DNA of 64,000 bases from Neobacillus niacini (GCF_023715415.1 NZ_JAMBOB010000008.1:1-64000), one strand, 5' to 3'. Positions 41,251 through 51,127 are shown, numbered from the stretch's first letter. Numbers and translations are program-made. Notes: generated by a model not told the origin, from the sequence alone.

Positions 41251-41341
41251 ACTCGCGAATAACGGCTACTTTTTTGGAAATGAACATTTTTTAGGGTATT
41301 ATCATACATAATAATAGTCCTTTTAAAAGGAGTTGATCTGT

Positions 41342-41773
41342 TTGAAAAAGCCGAACGTGGAGGAAGTCCTTCAACAGGGAATACATGGACCTTTGGAAAC
41401 GAAGCCAGATGAACGGCGGAAATTTCTAGGTACCTTACGAGAACGCATCATTCTTGCTCTTAAGAAAAGCCAAGTGGCCGAAGCGACGATTTATCCCCAA
41501 GTAGAGAAAGAAATGAAGAAAAATCCTAAGGTAAATCTTTTACTGAACGGAAATATGGACTATACGGTCTTATCCAAATATGTAAAATTAGCAGCCAAAC
41601 ACAATATTGAGCATAAAATTGTAACCAACAAGGAACATGATACAGAAGTGGGTTTATTACTTACGATGGACGAAGCAGTTGATAAAGAAGACATTTACAT
41701 TACGAAGAAAGAAATCAGCCAGCCTGAACCCCAAAAAAGCAAAGGACTCTTTGCGAAACTCTTTAAACGATAG
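41342..41773 (+). CDS. yueI: YueI family protein (DUF1694)
   Basis: The 143-residue protein has the DUF1694 opening VEEVLQQGIHGPLETKPDERRKFLGTLRERI and a nucleotide-binding-like middle. The function is unknown. The start is TTG 41342, 9 bp after GGAG, and matches the usual family N-terminus; a TTG three codons upstream is less good. In B. subtilis yueI neighbours pncA-pncB; here that pair is about 13 kb away. A strong terminator follows. Confidence 0.88.
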   Translation: MKKPNVEEVLQQGIHGPLETKPDERRKFLGTLRERIILALKKSQVAEATIYPQVEKEMKKNPKVNLLLNGNMDYTVLSKYVKLAAKHNIEHKIVTNKEHDTEVGLLLTMDEAVDKEDIYITKKEISQPEPQKSKGLFAKLFKR

Positions 41774-41783
41774 CGATCATGCA

Positions 41784-41820
41784 CAAAGGAAGCAGTCTAT
41801 CCCCAGACTGCTTCCTTTGT
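41784..41820. terminator. Terminator-like hairpin after yueI
   Basis: CAAAGGAAGCAGTCT and AGACTGCTTCCTTTG form a 15-bp perfect stem around ATCCCC. The T-run is weak, but the stem is very stable. Confidence 0.75.
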
Positions 41821-42082
41821 CATTCAACTAGGTTCATTAGAAGGGGTATTTAGAACTATATTTGGATATAACTGGAATTATACGAAAAGTTGGAATATTA
41901 TTATTTATAAGGAGACTATCATTTAAGTCATTAAATTAGGAAGGGAGTAAATAGATAGCAACCTCATAATAGGAACGAGAAGAAAAATGGTCAGTAGGAA
42001 GTCGGTATTCATTTTACGCTGTACTTTTTGCTAGAGATAACTAGATTACTAACATCTGGCCAAAATCTAGGAGGAGATAATT

Positions 42083-42628
42083 ATGAGAAGAGGAATAGTT
42101 CTTTTAATAGTGATTGTTATGATGTTTACTCTGGCAGGATGCAAATATCCGACGCTAGAAAAGGCGATTGCAGAAACGATCCCTTTTGAAGTGCAAGAAG
42201 TTTTATACAAGTCGAAAAGTGATGGGATAACAATCGTCCTGTACTCAACGAAAGCAGAAGGGGAAGAAGTGGAAGATATAAAGGAACCGGTGCTGGGTGT
42301 TTCTTTCTTTGAAGGGAACGATGAAGAAGGATGGAAAAATGATGGTCCGAATGGGTGGGAACATGCGGAGAGCGAAACCTATTCCATTTATAATGAGAAC
42401 TACACCAAGTATGATGACAAAGGTAATGTTCATAAGGATATTTACGTTGTGTTTGGAGAAATCAATAATGAGAATATCACTGCCATTGAAATCGCCAACC
42501 AGGATACGGAAGATTATAAAAAGGCAAAAATGATTAAAAAGGATGGAAAACGCTATTATGTGGGAATAGGCATCCGCCCGCAGGTCAGAGCTCTAAATAG
42601 TAATGGAGAGGTTATACCTCAACAATAA
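42083..42628 (+). CDS. Hypothetical lipoprotein
   Basis: The 181-residue product has a signal peptide and lipobox LAGC (MRRGIVLLIVIVMMFTLAGC), so it should be anchored to the outer face of the membrane. The mature part is acidic and beta-rich, without a family I recognise. AGGAGGAG precedes the ATG. It stands alone: 260 bp upstream hold nothing recognisable, and a terminator follows. Confidence 0.78.
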   Translation: MRRGIVLLIVIVMMFTLAGCKYPTLEKAIAETIPFEVQEVLYKSKSDGITIVLYSTKAEGEEVEDIKEPVLGVSFFEGNDEEGWKNDGPNGWEHAESETYSIYNENYTKYDDKGNVHKDIYVVFGEINNENITAIEIANQDTEDYKKAKMIKKDGKRYYVGIGIRPQVRALNSNGEVIPQQ

Positions 42629-42676
42629 TCAATACATAATCGAGGGATGGAAATGGTTTCAAATAAAAACTAAGAC

Positions 42677-42699
42677 AGGAGCTAATGCTCCTTTTTTTT
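42677..42699 (+). terminator. Rho-independent terminator
   Basis: AGGAGC and GCTCCT pair around TAAT, followed by seven or eight T. Confidence 0.82.
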
Positions 42700-42824
42700 A
42701 TGCTAGCAATCTAAAAAGCAATCCTTTTGCCGATACTAGTGAGGGAATCATTGCGGTAAAGCAGAAAAGTTTGGTATTATCATTAATAAAATGACTATGA
42801 CAAAAGGGATTGGGGGTAAAAAAA

Positions 42825-43118
42825 ATGACACGAATCTCAAACGAACAAGTGAAACACGTAGCAAACTTAGCTAGATTAGCGATAACAGAAGAAGAAGCTG
42901 AAAAGTTCACGAAGCAATTGGATGCAATTATTACATTTGCAGAACAGTTAAATGAATTAGATACGGAAAATGTTGAACCAACATATCATGTCTTAGATAT
43001 GAAAAATATCTTCCGTGAGGACATTAAGCAAACAGGATTACCACGTGAGGAAGTATTGAAAAATGCACCAGATCACCAGGATGGACAGATAAAAGTACCT
43101 GCAATAATCGGGGAGTAA
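42825..43118 (+). CDS. gatC: Asp/Glu-tRNA amidotransferase subunit GatC
   Basis: The 97-residue subunit stabilises GatA in the complex that converts Glu-tRNA(Gln) to Gln-tRNA(Gln). The family opening [21 protein letters not shown] and the block [24 protein letters not shown] are intact. The start is ATG 42825 after GGGGGT. A short repeat element separates it from gatA. Confidence 0.96.
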   Translation: MTRISNEQVKHVANLARLAITEEEAEKFTKQLDAIITFAEQLNELDTENVEPTYHVLDMKNIFREDIKQTGLPREEVLKNAPDHQDGQIKVPAIIGE

Positions 43119-43121
43119 GTA

Positions 43122-43168
43122 AAGCGTAAGCGCCTTGCTTAGGGTGAGCCCTTAGCGTTGGAGCTAGC
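43122..43168 (+). repeat. Structured repeat element between gatC and gatA (short copy)
   Basis: AGCGTAAGCGCCTTG and GCGTTGGAGCTAG match the outer arms of the long element at 5835-5957, but the middle is reduced to about 15 bp. It lies inside the gatCAB transcript, 16 bp before the gatA start, and encroaches on its ribosome-site region. Confidence 0.75.
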
Positions 43169-43184
43169 TAGAAGGAGGAAAAGT

Positions 43185-44642
43185 GTGAGTTTATTTGATT
43201 ATAAAGTGTCAGATCTCCATGAACTTTTACATAAAAAAGAACTAAAAGTCGCTGATCTTGTTGAAGAGTCATATAAAAGAATTGCTCAGGTTGATGACAA
43301 GGTACAAGCATTTCTAACGTTAGATGAAGAAAAGGCAAGACAAACGGCAAATTCACTTGATGAGAAGCTTACTGCAAATTCCGCAAACAGCTTGTTATTT
43401 GGGATGCCGATTGGCATAAAGGACAATATTGTCACGAAAGGAATCCGGACAACCTGTGCTAGTAAGATATTAGAAAACTTCAATCCAATTTATGATGCTA
43501 CGGTTGTTCAAAAGCTGCAGCAGCAGGAAACTGTTACAATTGGTAAGTTAAACATGGATGAGTTTGCGATGGGTTCTTCTAACGAAAATTCCTATTATCA
43601 AAAGACTCGTAATCCATGGGATTTAGAGAGAGTACCAGGTGGTTCATCAGGCGGGTCAGCGGCTTCTGTTGCCGCAGGGGAAGTATTATTTTCATTAGGT
43701 TCTGATACAGGGGGATCTATTCGTCAGCCTGCAGCATTTTGCGGAGTAGTAGGGTTAAAACCAACTTATGGCCGTGTGTCACGTTTTGGTTTGGTTGCCT
43801 TTGCATCCTCCCTTGACCAAATCGGACCGATTACAAGAAGTGTTGAAGACAATGCTTATCTTTTGCAGGCCATATCCGGACTAGATCCAATGGACTCTAC
43901 ATCAGCGAATGTGGATGTGCCGAATTTTGTTTCTGCATTAACTGGAGATGTTAAAGGGTTAAAAATCGCCGTACCTAAAGAGTATCTTGGAGAGGGTGTA
44001 ACTGAAGCAGTTCGTCAATCCGTGTTAGATGCTTTAAAAGTACTTGAAAAACAAGGAGCAGTTTGGGAAGAGGTTTCCTTGCCGCATTCTAAATATGCTT
44101 TAGCTGCCTATTATTTACTTTCTTCTTCCGAAGCGTCTGCCAATCTAGCTCGATTTGATGGCGTTCGCTATGGTTATAGAACTCCGAATGCGGATAATTT
44201 ACTTGATTTATATAAGAATTCTAGATCAGAAGGCTTTGGAGACGAGGTAAAACGCAGAATCATGCTCGGTACCTTTGCATTAAGTTCTGGTTATTACGAT
44301 GCCTATTACAAAAAAGCACAGCAAGTCCGTACGCTAATTAAAAAGGACTTTGAAGATGTATTTGAAAAATATGATGTTATCGTTGGTCCTACAACACCAA
44401 CTCCAGCGTTTAAAATTGGTGAAAAGATCGATGATCCCTTAACGATGTATATAAATGATATTTTGACGATTCCAGTGAACCTAGCAGGTGTCCCCGGAAT
44501 CTCTATACCGTGTGGTTTTGATAATGAACTGCCGCTTGGCTTGCAAATCATCGGTAAGCATTTTGATGAGGCGACCATTTATCGGGTAGCGCACGCATTT
44601 GAACAAGCAACTGACTACCATAAAAAGAAGCCAGGAATATAG
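43185..44642 (+). CDS. gatA: Asp/Glu-tRNA amidotransferase subunit GatA
   Basis: The 485-residue amidase releases ammonia from glutamine for the GatCAB complex. The Ser-cisSer-Lys triad is visible: Lys in PIGIKDNI, cis-Ser in [11 protein letters not shown] and the nucleophile Ser in [12 protein letters not shown]. The start is GTG 43185 behind AAGGAGG; an open frame extends back to the repeat element but has no homology. gatB follows after 12 bp. Confidence 0.96.
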   Translation: MSLFDYKVSDLHELLHKKELKVADLVEESYKRIAQVDDKVQAFLTLDEEKARQTANSLDEKLTANSANSLLFGMPIGIKDNIVTKGIRTTCASKILENFNPIYDATVVQKLQQQETVTIGKLNMDEFAMGSSNENSYYQKTRNPWDLERVPGGSSGGSAASVAAGEVLFSLGSDTGGSIRQPAAFCGVVGLKPTYGRVSRFGLVAFASSLDQIGPITRSVEDNAYLLQAISGLDPMDSTSANVDVPNFVSALTGDVKGLKIAVPKEYLGEGVTEAVRQSVLDALKVLEKQGAVWEEVSLPHSKYALAAYYLLSSSEASANLARFDGVRYGYRTPNADNLLDLYKNSRSEGFGDEVKRRIMLGTFALSSGYYDAYYKKAQQVRTLIKKDFEDVFEKYDVIVGPTTPTPAFKIGEKIDDPLTMYINDILTIPVNLAGVPGISIPCGFDNELPLGLQIIGKHFDEATIYRVAHAFEQATDYHKKKPGI

Positions 44643-44654
44643 GGGGTGAAGACG

Positions 44655-46082
44655 ATGGAATTTGAAACGGTGATTGGTCTTGAAGTGCATGTGGAGTTAA
44701 AAACAGATTCAAAAATCTTTTCAGCAAGCCCCAACCATTTTGGGGCAGAACCGAATTCGAATACGAGTGTAATTGACCTTGGTTATCCAGGAGTACTGCC
44801 GGTCCTTAACAAAAAGGCAGTAGAATTCGGAATGAAGGCAGCAATGGCCTTGAATTGCCAGGTGGCCACTCATACGAAATTTGACCGAAAAAACTACTTT
44901 TATCCAGATAATCCGAAGGCCTATCAGATTTCTCAATTTGATAAGCCGATTGGCGAGCATGGCTGGATTGATATTGAGGTAAACGGCTACACAAAACGGA
45001 TTGGCATTACGAGGATTCATTTAGAAGAAGATGCAGGAAAACTGAGTCACGGGAATGGCTATTCATTAGTGGATTATAACCGTCAGGGAACTCCGCTTGT
45101 GGAAATCGTTTCTGAGCCAGATATCCGTACGCCTGATGAGGCATACGCTTATCTTGAAAAATTAAAATCAATTATCCAGTATACAGGGGTTTCCGATTGT
45201 AAGATGGAAGAGGGTTCACTTCGTTGTGATGCCAATATTTCTATCCGCCCAGTTGGACAAGAAGAGTTTGGAACGAAGACAGAATTAAAGAACTTAAACT
45301 CTTTTAACTTCGTCCGTAAAGGTCTGGAGTTTGAGGAAAAGCGTCAGCGTGAGGTTGTTACGAGTGGCGGGACAATTGATCAAGAAACTCGTCGCTTTGA
45401 TGAAGCTACAGGTGCTACACTTCTAATGCGTGTAAAGGAAGGATCGGATGATTATCGATACTTCCCGGAACCAGATTTACTGGATATCTATATTGATGAG
45501 GAATGGAAAGCCCAAATTGCTGCTGAAATTCCTGAACTTCCGGACGAACGGCAAAAGCGTTATATAAATGAACTAGGACTACCTGTTTACGATGCCAAGG
45601 TATTAACGGTAACGAAAGAAATGGCAGATTTCTTTGAAGGAGCTGTCGCAGCAGGTGCAGAGGCCAAATTGGCTTCGAACTGGATCATGGGAGATGTTTC
45701 TGCATACCTCAATGCGGAGGGGAAAGAACTCCATCAGATAGCATTAACACCTGAAGGCTTAGCTAGTATGATTAAGCTCATTGAAGACGGAACCATCTCT
45801 TCAAAAATTGCTAAGACTGTGTTTAAAGAACTGATTGAAAATGGCGGCGATGCAGAAGCGATCGTTAAAGAAAAAGGACTTGTTCAAATTTCAGATGAAG
45901 GAACACTCCTTAAGATTATTTCTGAGGTGCTCGATGCCAATCCACAATCGATTGAGGATTTTAAAAATGGTAAAAATAAGGCAGTTGGTTTCCTCGTTGG
46001 GCAGCTAATGAAGGCTACAAAGGGGCAGGCAAATCCGCAAAAAGTAAACCAATTATTGAATCAGGAATTAAGCAAACGATAA
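44655..46082 (+). CDS. gatB: Asp/Glu-tRNA amidotransferase subunit GatB
   Basis: The 475-residue subunit phosphorylates and amidates the misacylated tRNA. Motifs: [46 protein letters not shown] and TELKNLNSF, with a C-terminal tRNA-binding YqeY-like domain. The start is ATG 44655 after AGGGGGTGA. The operon ends with the terminator that follows. Confidence 0.97.
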   Translation: MEFETVIGLEVHVELKTDSKIFSASPNHFGAEPNSNTSVIDLGYPGVLPVLNKKAVEFGMKAAMALNCQVATHTKFDRKNYFYPDNPKAYQISQFDKPIGEHGWIDIEVNGYTKRIGITRIHLEEDAGKLSHGNGYSLVDYNRQGTPLVEIVSEPDIRTPDEAYAYLEKLKSIIQYTGVSDCKMEEGSLRCDANISIRPVGQEEFGTKTELKNLNSFNFVRKGLEFEEKRQREVVTSGGTIDQETRRFDEATGATLLMRVKEGSDDYRYFPEPDLLDIYIDEEWKAQIAAEIPELPDERQKRYINELGLPVYDAKVLTVTKEMADFFEGAVAAGAEAKLASNWIMGDVSAYLNAEGKELHQIALTPEGLASMIKLIEDGTISSKIAKTVFKELIENGGDAEAIVKEKGLVQISDEGTLLKIISEVLDANPQSIEDFKNGKNKAVGFLVGQLMKATKGQANPQKVNQLLNQELSKR

Positions 46083-46091
46083 AATCCGAAG

Positions 46092-46121
46092 CTGGCAGAT
46101 AACATACTGCCAGTTTTTTTG
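46092..46121 (+). terminator. Rho-independent terminator of gatCAB
   Basis: CTGGCAG and CTGCCAG pair around ATAACATA, followed by seven T. Confidence 0.93.
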
Positions 46122-46193
46122 TCGAAAAGAACTCGACATACTTTTTTGAAGTTTTCCCGGGAAAACTCATTATCCATACGGCTTTGAATAAAT

Positions 46194-46293
46194 CTAATCA
46201 AACGTTTGATTAGACGACATCATTCATCCCTTTTTTTAATGGAAAGCTTTTAATAATATGGGTTGAAGTAATTTTTAATCAAACGTTTGATTA
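46194..46293. repeat. Palindrome-bounded element, copy 1
   Basis: A perfect 20-bp palindrome CTAATCAAACGTTTGATTAG (46194-46213) and a perfect 18-bp one at 46276-46293 have centres 81 bp apart. The interior contains CATCCCTTTTTTTAATG and GGGTTGAA, both echoed in copy 2. The region is a convergent intergenic gap of 533 bp with no gene. Confidence 0.85.
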
Positions 46294-46436
46294 GTCTTGG
46301 CGCTGGGGATTATTGTCGAGTGGTTACCAATTAGCAGCCAATAATGATTACGGACTGGATTCGGACCGATTAATCGACAATCATTTTACTACCATTTAGG
46401 CAAAATGCCTTTCAGTTAAAGGGTTTAATCGTTATT

Positions 46437-46533
46437 TAATCAAATGATTGGTTAAATGACAGGATTCTACCCTTTTTTTATAAAAAACCTTTACTATCAG
46501 GAGTTGAATCAAAACTAATCAAACGTTTGATTA
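46437..46533. repeat. Palindrome-bounded element, copy 2
   Basis: A degenerate palindrome (TAATCAAATGATTGGTTA, 46437-46454) and a perfect TAATCAAACGTTTGATTA (46516-46533) have centres 79 bp apart. The interior (TACCCTTTTTTTATA, then GAGTTGAA) is colinear with copy 1, so this is a direct repeat of a roughly 100-bp unit with 143 bp between copies. Confidence 0.82.
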
Positions 46534-46570
46534 ACAAGAAAAGGAGGAATTTGTCGGTTAGTCAAATAAA

Positions 46571-46606
46571 TAAAAAAATACCTGGATATTGAGATCCAGG
46601 TATTTC
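46571..46606 (-). terminator. Rho-independent terminator of the proline symporter gene
   Basis: On the minus strand AAATACCTGGAT and ATCCAGGTATTT pair around CTCAAT and run into TTTTTT, just after the stop codon. Confidence 0.92.
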
Positions 46607-46615
46607 TAAAAATTT

Positions 46616-48094
46616 CTATTCCTTTGTTAATAAGCGGACACTTTCATCAAACTCTTTTTCAATCTCTTCATTTTTCTTATAAGTGATGAAGCTTACGATT
46701 ACAGCGACGAGTAGGTTAAGGACAAAGCCTGGAACAATCTCGTAAAGTGTGTCGCCAAGACCAACATTTTTCCAAACAATAACGGTGACAGCACCAACGA
46801 TCATTCCAAAAAGTGCTCCCCAATTAGTCATCCTTTTCCAGAATAGGCTTAGCAGGATAACTGGACCGAAGGCGGCCCCAAACCCTGCCCATGCGTAGGC
46901 GACAAGGTCCAATATTGTACTGTTTTGCTTGAAAGCTAGAAGAGAAGCAACGACAGCAACAAGAAGTACAGCCATTCTTCCTAAGAAAACAAGCTGTTTA
47001 TCCTTTGCATCTTTATTCATTACCACTTTGTATAAATCCTCCACCAATGCACTTGATGTTACGATTAATTGTGAAGAAATCGTACTCATAATAGCCGCAA
47101 GAATCGCAGCTAGCGCAAAACCAGCAAATAGCGGGTGGAATAATATCTGACTCAATTCTATAAATACGGCTTCGGGATTTTCTAATACATGTTGAGGATT
47201 CTTCTCAAAATAAGCAATTCCAATTAATCCTGTAAAAATTGTCCCGATAAGGGTTATGATCATCCAGCCCATCCCAATCCTTCGGGCACTCTTTGTTTCC
47301 TTAATCGTTTTAATCGCCATAAAGCGGACTATGATATGAGGCTGACCAAAATAGCCGAGTCCCCATGCCATTGCAGAAACAATTCCTAAAAAGGTTGTTC
47401 CTTTTAGTAAATCAAGTTTAGCTGGGTCGATTGCGCGAATCGTTTCAAATGTTTCAGAAGGGCCACCTGTGCTAAAGATTCCTATTGCTGGAACAAGCAA
47501 AAGAGCAATCAGCATCATTAACCCTTGAATAAAATCGGTATAACTAACTGCTAAGAAGCCTCCAAATAAAGTGTAGGCGACCACAACACCGCCAACAATA
47601 TATAGCCCTGTATGATAGCTTGTACCAAAGGAGCTTTCAAAAAAGACTGCACCTGAGACCATTCCAGAAGAAACATAGAAAGTAAAGAAAATAAGAATAA
47701 CGATACCAGATACAATCCTCAAGAGCTTCGTGTTATCTTTAAAACGGTTTTCCAAGTAACTTGGAATCGTAATGGAATCATTGGCAACCTGTGTATAAGA
47801 ACGTAGCCGCGGTGCAACCAATAACCAGTTGAGATAAGCGCCAATTGTTAAACCAATGGCAATCCAGGCATCAGCTAAACCAGTTACATAAATTCCTCCA
47901 GGTAAGCCCATTAACAGCCAGCCGCTCATATCTGCAGCCCCAGCACTTAAGGCGGTTACAGCAGGTCCTAAAGACCTTCCCCCAAGCATATAATCCGTTA
48001 GATTGCTGGTTTTTCGATAGGAATACCAACCGATAAAAAGCATCATGGCAAGGTAAATTCCAATTGATACTAGCTGAAGTGTTTCATTGGACAT
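46616..48094 (-). CDS. putP: Sodium/proline symporter (PutP/OpuE type)
   Basis: The 492-residue protein of the SSS family has about 13 membrane helices. Conserved features are SDYMLGGR-like TDYMLGGRSLGP, VTALSAGAADMSGWLLMGLPG, the GWMIITLIGT region and FWKRMTNWGALFGMIVGA. It imports proline with Na+. B. subtilis encodes the osmotically induced relative OpuE next to gatCAB, so an osmoprotection role is as likely as a catabolic one; pruA is 15 kb away. AGGGGGA precedes the ATG. It converges with gatB across the palindrome-rich gap. Confidence 0.92.
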   Translation of the reverse strand: MSNETLQLVSIGIYLAMMLFIGWYSYRKTSNLTDYMLGGRSLGPAVTALSAGAADMSGWLLMGLPGGIYVTGLADAWIAIGLTIGAYLNWLLVAPRLRSYTQVANDSITIPSYLENRFKDNTKLLRIVSGIVILIFFTFYVSSGMVSGAVFFESSFGTSYHTGLYIVGGVVVAYTLFGGFLAVSYTDFIQGLMMLIALLLVPAIGIFSTGGPSETFETIRAIDPAKLDLLKGTTFLGIVSAMAWGLGYFGQPHIIVRFMAIKTIKETKSARRIGMGWMIITLIGTIFTGLIGIAYFEKNPQHVLENPEAVFIELSQILFHPLFAGFALAAILAAIMSTISSQLIVTSSALVEDLYKVVMNKDAKDKQLVFLGRMAVLLVAVVASLLAFKQNSTILDLVAYAWAGFGAAFGPVILLSLFWKRMTNWGALFGMIVGAVTVIVWKNVGLGDTLYEIVPGFVLNLLVAVIVSFITYKKNEEIEKEFDESVRLLTKE

Positions 48095-48312
48095 AGATTT
48101 TCCCCCTATTGTAAAAATAAAATAAAATAATATTTATTATATATAAAATATTCTATCAACTCAGAAAAACTTTTTCCATTGTTAATTTATTACTTTCTTA
48201 AAATAGGAAAATATACTTGTACAATAATAGTAGGAAAGGGATAATCCATATGTTTGTAAGTAGGGATTGAAAGGATTATGATGATAATAATAAGTTGAAG
48301 GGAGTGTTTATA

Positions 48313-48864
48313 TTGGAATTAAATTCTTGGTTTCAAACGGGATTAACAAAAGATCAGTATATTGATGTAATGACAAGGAATAAAGAAGACATGCTCTCCA
48401 TTTATGAACGCTTTGAGTTAAACGAAGAGGACAAAAGAAAGCTTGAGGCAGTGCAGTCGAAAAAGCTACGAGCCATTGTTCTTACGGAGGATTGGTGTGG
48501 TGACGCCATGTTGAATAACCCCGTTTTGCTTAGAGTGGCCGAAGCAGCCAATGTAGAGGTTCGATTTGTACTAAGAGATCAAAATCTTGAGTTAATGGAC
48601 CAATATTTAACGAATGGTACATCAAGAGCGATTCCAATTTTTATTTTCATTGACCAAGAAGGAAATGAAGTGGGAGTTTGGGGACCACGTGCACCCCAAA
48701 TGCAGGCTCTTGTAGAAAAAGGACGTGCAGAACTGCCTGATAAGGAAGCGCCGGATTTCCAAGAGAAGCAAATGGCATTATATAAACGTCTTGGGACATC
48801 CTATCAGACTGATTCATCCATTTGGCAAACCGTTGCCAACAGCATTATGACAGCCATTTTGTAA
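48313..48864 (+). CDS. Thioredoxin family protein
   Basis: The 183-residue protein has a thioredoxin fold with the active-site segment TEDWCGDAML, i.e. WCGD with a single Cys, so it is not a standard CxxC redox enzyme. A cis-Pro loop (SRAIPIFIFID) is present. The start is TTG 48313, 9 bp after GGAG, in preference to a TTG six codons upstream. No signal peptide. Members of this group in Bacillaceae are uncharacterised. Confidence 0.83.
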   Translation: MELNSWFQTGLTKDQYIDVMTRNKEDMLSIYERFELNEEDKRKLEAVQSKKLRAIVLTEDWCGDAMLNNPVLLRVAEAANVEVRFVLRDQNLELMDQYLTNGTSRAIPIFIFIDQEGNEVGVWGPRAPQMQALVEKGRAELPDKEAPDFQEKQMALYKRLGTSYQTDSSIWQTVANSIMTAIL

Positions 48865-48867
48865 AAA

Positions 48868-48902
48868 TAAAACCCTGGCGTTTTCAGCCAGGGATTTTTT
48901 AC
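48868..48902. terminator. Bidirectional terminator
   Basis: AACCCTGGC and GCCAGGG pair around GTTTTCA, with T-rich sequence after the stem on both strands. It separates the thioredoxin-like gene from the convergent plsY. Confidence 0.88.
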
Positions 48903-49525
48903 ATTTTTATACCGTTATTCTTTGGTGGAATTCGGTCGTTAATTAGGTTCTTGTCATTGATTTTGGGTTCAATTCCAAGAATTAGGTTTCGAATATTAGA
49001 ACGGTGAAGATAAATCAAAAATAAGGTAAAAAATAGAAAAATAAGTTCAAATTTAATTTCTGGCGAAAAATAAGAATAAATAAGTAAGCTGAGTCCTACA
49101 GAGATGGAGCCGAAAAATACGTATTTTGTTAAAAATATTACCAAGAAGAACGTTGCATAAGCAAGTAAAGCTAATGGGAAACTTGCTACTGCTAAAGTTC
49201 CAGCAGTGGTAGCGATGGCTTTTCCACCGCGAAACCCGGCAAAAATGGGATAGCAATGTCCTACTACTGCCATTAGACCAAAGTAAAGTGGTTCAACACC
49301 AAGGTTGAAGTATAAAGGAAGGTAAGCAGCGAGTGCCCCTTTACCAATATCGACGAGTACCACGATAATGGCAGATCCCTTTCCAAGAACCCTTAATGTG
49401 TTCGTTGCACCAGGATTCTTGCTTCCATGGTCGCGAATATCAACCCCATAGAACAGCTTGCCCACAATTAGCGCAGTCGGAATGCTTCCAATCAAATAGG
49501 AGGAAAGGAGCAGCAACCAAAGCAT
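48899..49525 (-). CDS. plsY: Glycerol-3-phosphate acyltransferase PlsY
   Basis: The 208-residue membrane protein transfers acyl from acyl-phosphate to glycerol-3-phosphate in phospholipid synthesis. Motifs: YLIGSIPTALIVGK, GSKNPGATNTLRVLGK and the GHCYPIFAGFRGGKAIATTAG loop, with about five membrane helices. Bacilli often carry more than one plsY paralogue, and this one is not beside parE, so it may be a second copy. The unusual C-terminal tail is polar. Confidence 0.9.
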   Translation of the reverse strand: MLWLLLLSSYLIGSIPTALIVGKLFYGVDIRDHGSKNPGATNTLRVLGKGSAIIVVLVDIGKGALAAYLPLYFNLGVEPLYFGLMAVVGHCYPIFAGFRGGKAIATTAGTLAVASFPLALLAYATFFLVIFLTKYVFFGSISVGLSLLIYSYFSPEIKFELIFLFFTLFLIYLHRSNIRNLILGIEPKINDKNLINDRIPPKNNGIKM

Positions 49526-49634
49526 ATCATCATTCCTTTGTCAGAGTATCTTCTACAACAATAGCATTTTACCATACTTCAATGGTATTATTTTAATAAT
49601 TCCTGAAATAGGAAATATTAAAGGGGCTACCGAT

Positions 49635-50417
49635 ATGGAACATATAAATTTTGGTCAAGTTGCTAATAGTTATGCGAAAGCAAGAGAAGATATTCCTGTA
49701 AGTTTAATGGATAGCCTATACATCCGAGGCATTTACTTTGATGGGAGAAAAGTAGCGGATATTGGCTGTGGTACTGGTGCCTTAACAAGGAAAATGGCAA
49801 TGAGAAAGGCTGATGTTATCGGCGTAGATCACTCAAAAGAATTACTGCAATATGCAAATGAATTAAATAGGTCTAAGAACCATAAAATTCCATATGTCCA
49901 AGCGAGTTCTGAGAATACTGGCTTACAAGATTCTCAGTTCGATATCGTAACCGTAATGCGTGCCTGGCACTGGTTCGACCGTGATAAGGCAATTCTGGAA
50001 ATAAAACGAATTTTAAAAGAAAAAGGCACATTAATAGTTATAGATTCTGGCTTTCTTACTGGTTCTGTAGTGGTTGAGAAGACATTTGAAGTCTTATCGA
50101 AATATCTAAGTGGTGGATTAAAACCTGCAGGAGCTAAAGCTGAATCTAAGCAGAGAATAAACGGATTTCCTGTTGAATGGTTTGATGAATGGAAAAACAG
50201 TGGCTTTGAGTTAAGTGATTTTTATAGGCTTAGCTATTCGGTTACCTTTTCAAAGGAAGAATGGATAGAGAGAATAGAATCCGTCTCCTGGCTAGCAGGA
50301 TTAGATGAGAAGGTAAGAGAAAATGCACTTCAAGATTTAAAAGATTCCTTATCAGAGCATGAGCCATACATCATTCCACACGAATGTAATGTTTGTATAT
50401 TAAGGCTGAAAGAATAA
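49635..50417 (+). CDS. Class I SAM-dependent methyltransferase
   Basis: The 260-residue protein has the Rossmann motifs VADIGCGTGALTRKMA (SAM-binding glycines), VIGVDHSKELL and FDIVTVMRAWHWFDRDKAI. It resembles the UbiE/BioC-like Methyltransf_11 group often annotated as small-molecule methyltransferases; the substrate is unknown. It stands alone and is followed by a terminator. Confidence 0.87.
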   Translation: MEHINFGQVANSYAKAREDIPVSLMDSLYIRGIYFDGRKVADIGCGTGALTRKMAMRKADVIGVDHSKELLQYANELNRSKNHKIPYVQASSENTGLQDSQFDIVTVMRAWHWFDRDKAILEIKRILKEKGTLIVIDSGFLTGSVVVEKTFEVLSKYLSGGLKPAGAKAESKQRINGFPVEWFDEWKNSGFELSDFYRLSYSVTFSKEEWIERIESVSWLAGLDEKVRENALQDLKDSLSEHEPYIIPHECNVCILRLKE

Positions 50418-50437
50418 AAGAAAGTCTAGAAAGTAAA

Positions 50438-50466
50438 AAGCGTGCGAATACTTCGCACGTTTTTTA
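50438..50466 (+). terminator. Rho-independent terminator
   Basis: GCGTGCGAA and TTCGCACGT pair around TAC, followed by TTTTTT. Confidence 0.92.
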
Positions 50467-50581
50467 TATGCTACTATTTTATTAAATGAGAAAAGAAAAA
50501 TATTTTTATAAACGTGTAGGGGTTTGTAAATAGTATCTCGTCTATTAAGGTGAAGGTCGCAAAAGAAAGGGGGAGAGAGCG

Positions 50582-51127
50582 ATTAGTGATTCAGTTTTAA
50601 TACAAAAAGTAATGGACGGCAATGATCATGCCTTTCGCCTTTTGGTTGAGAAGTACCGCAATGATGTGTTCCGGACTGTCTTTGCTGTTCTTCGTGATCA
50701 AAAGGAAGCCGAAGATGCCGCTCAAGAAGTTTTTATGAAAATCTATAACTCTCTCTCCCAATACGAAAGCCAAGGTTTTAAGACTTGGATGACCAGAATA
50801 GCTGTAAATCATGCAATTGATATAAAGAGAAAGCAAGCACGAAGAAAAGAAGAAGTGGTGGAAGCTTTGGAGCAGAAGGCACTAGGTACTCCAAAGGATG
50901 GTGTTGAGAAAGAACTAATCGTTAATGAAAGGCAAAGGCTCGTAAGAAAAAGACTTGATGAGCTACCTGAGAATTATCGAGATGTTATTTATGGTTTTTA
51001 TATAGCTGAAAAAAGTTATCAGCAATTGGCAGAAGAACAAAATGTACAGGTAAAAACCATTGAAACGAAGCTGTACCGTGCGCGTACTTGGATGAAAAAG
51101 AATTGGAAGGAGGACGATTTTTCATGA
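50582..51127 (+). CDS. ECF-type RNA polymerase sigma factor, predicted ATT start
   Basis: The 181-residue product has sigma region 2 (DQKEAEDAAQEVFMKIY, then FKTWMTRIAVNHAIDIKR) and region 4 (LDELPENYRDVIYGFYIAEKSYQQLAEEQNVQVKTIETKLYRAR), so it is an extracytoplasmic-function sigma factor. The first ATG (50612) would drop the conserved lead-in SDSVLIQKVMDG. The only start that keeps it and sits 6-8 bp after GGGGGAG (50569-50575) is ATT at 50582; a nearby GTG is out of frame. The gene overlaps its anti-sigma factor (ATGA). CGTCT at 50539 may be its own -10 element. Confidence 0.85.
   Translation: MSDSVLIQKVMDGNDHAFRLLVEKYRNDVFRTVFAVLRDQKEAEDAAQEVFMKIYNSLSQYESQGFKTWMTRIAVNHAIDIKRKQARRKEEVVEALEQKALGTPKDGVEKELIVNERQRLVRKRLDELPENYRDVIYGFYIAEKSYQQLAEEQNVQVKTIETKLYRARTWMKKNWKEDDFS

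Noticed and set aside
41037-41309. Minus-strand open frames through the 20-bp array
   Set aside because: Repeat artefact with no homology or start signals.
50539-50543. ECF-type autoregulated promoter (CGTCT as -10)
   Set aside because: No AAC-containing -35 at the required 15-17 bp spacing could be found, so it was not entered as a promoter.
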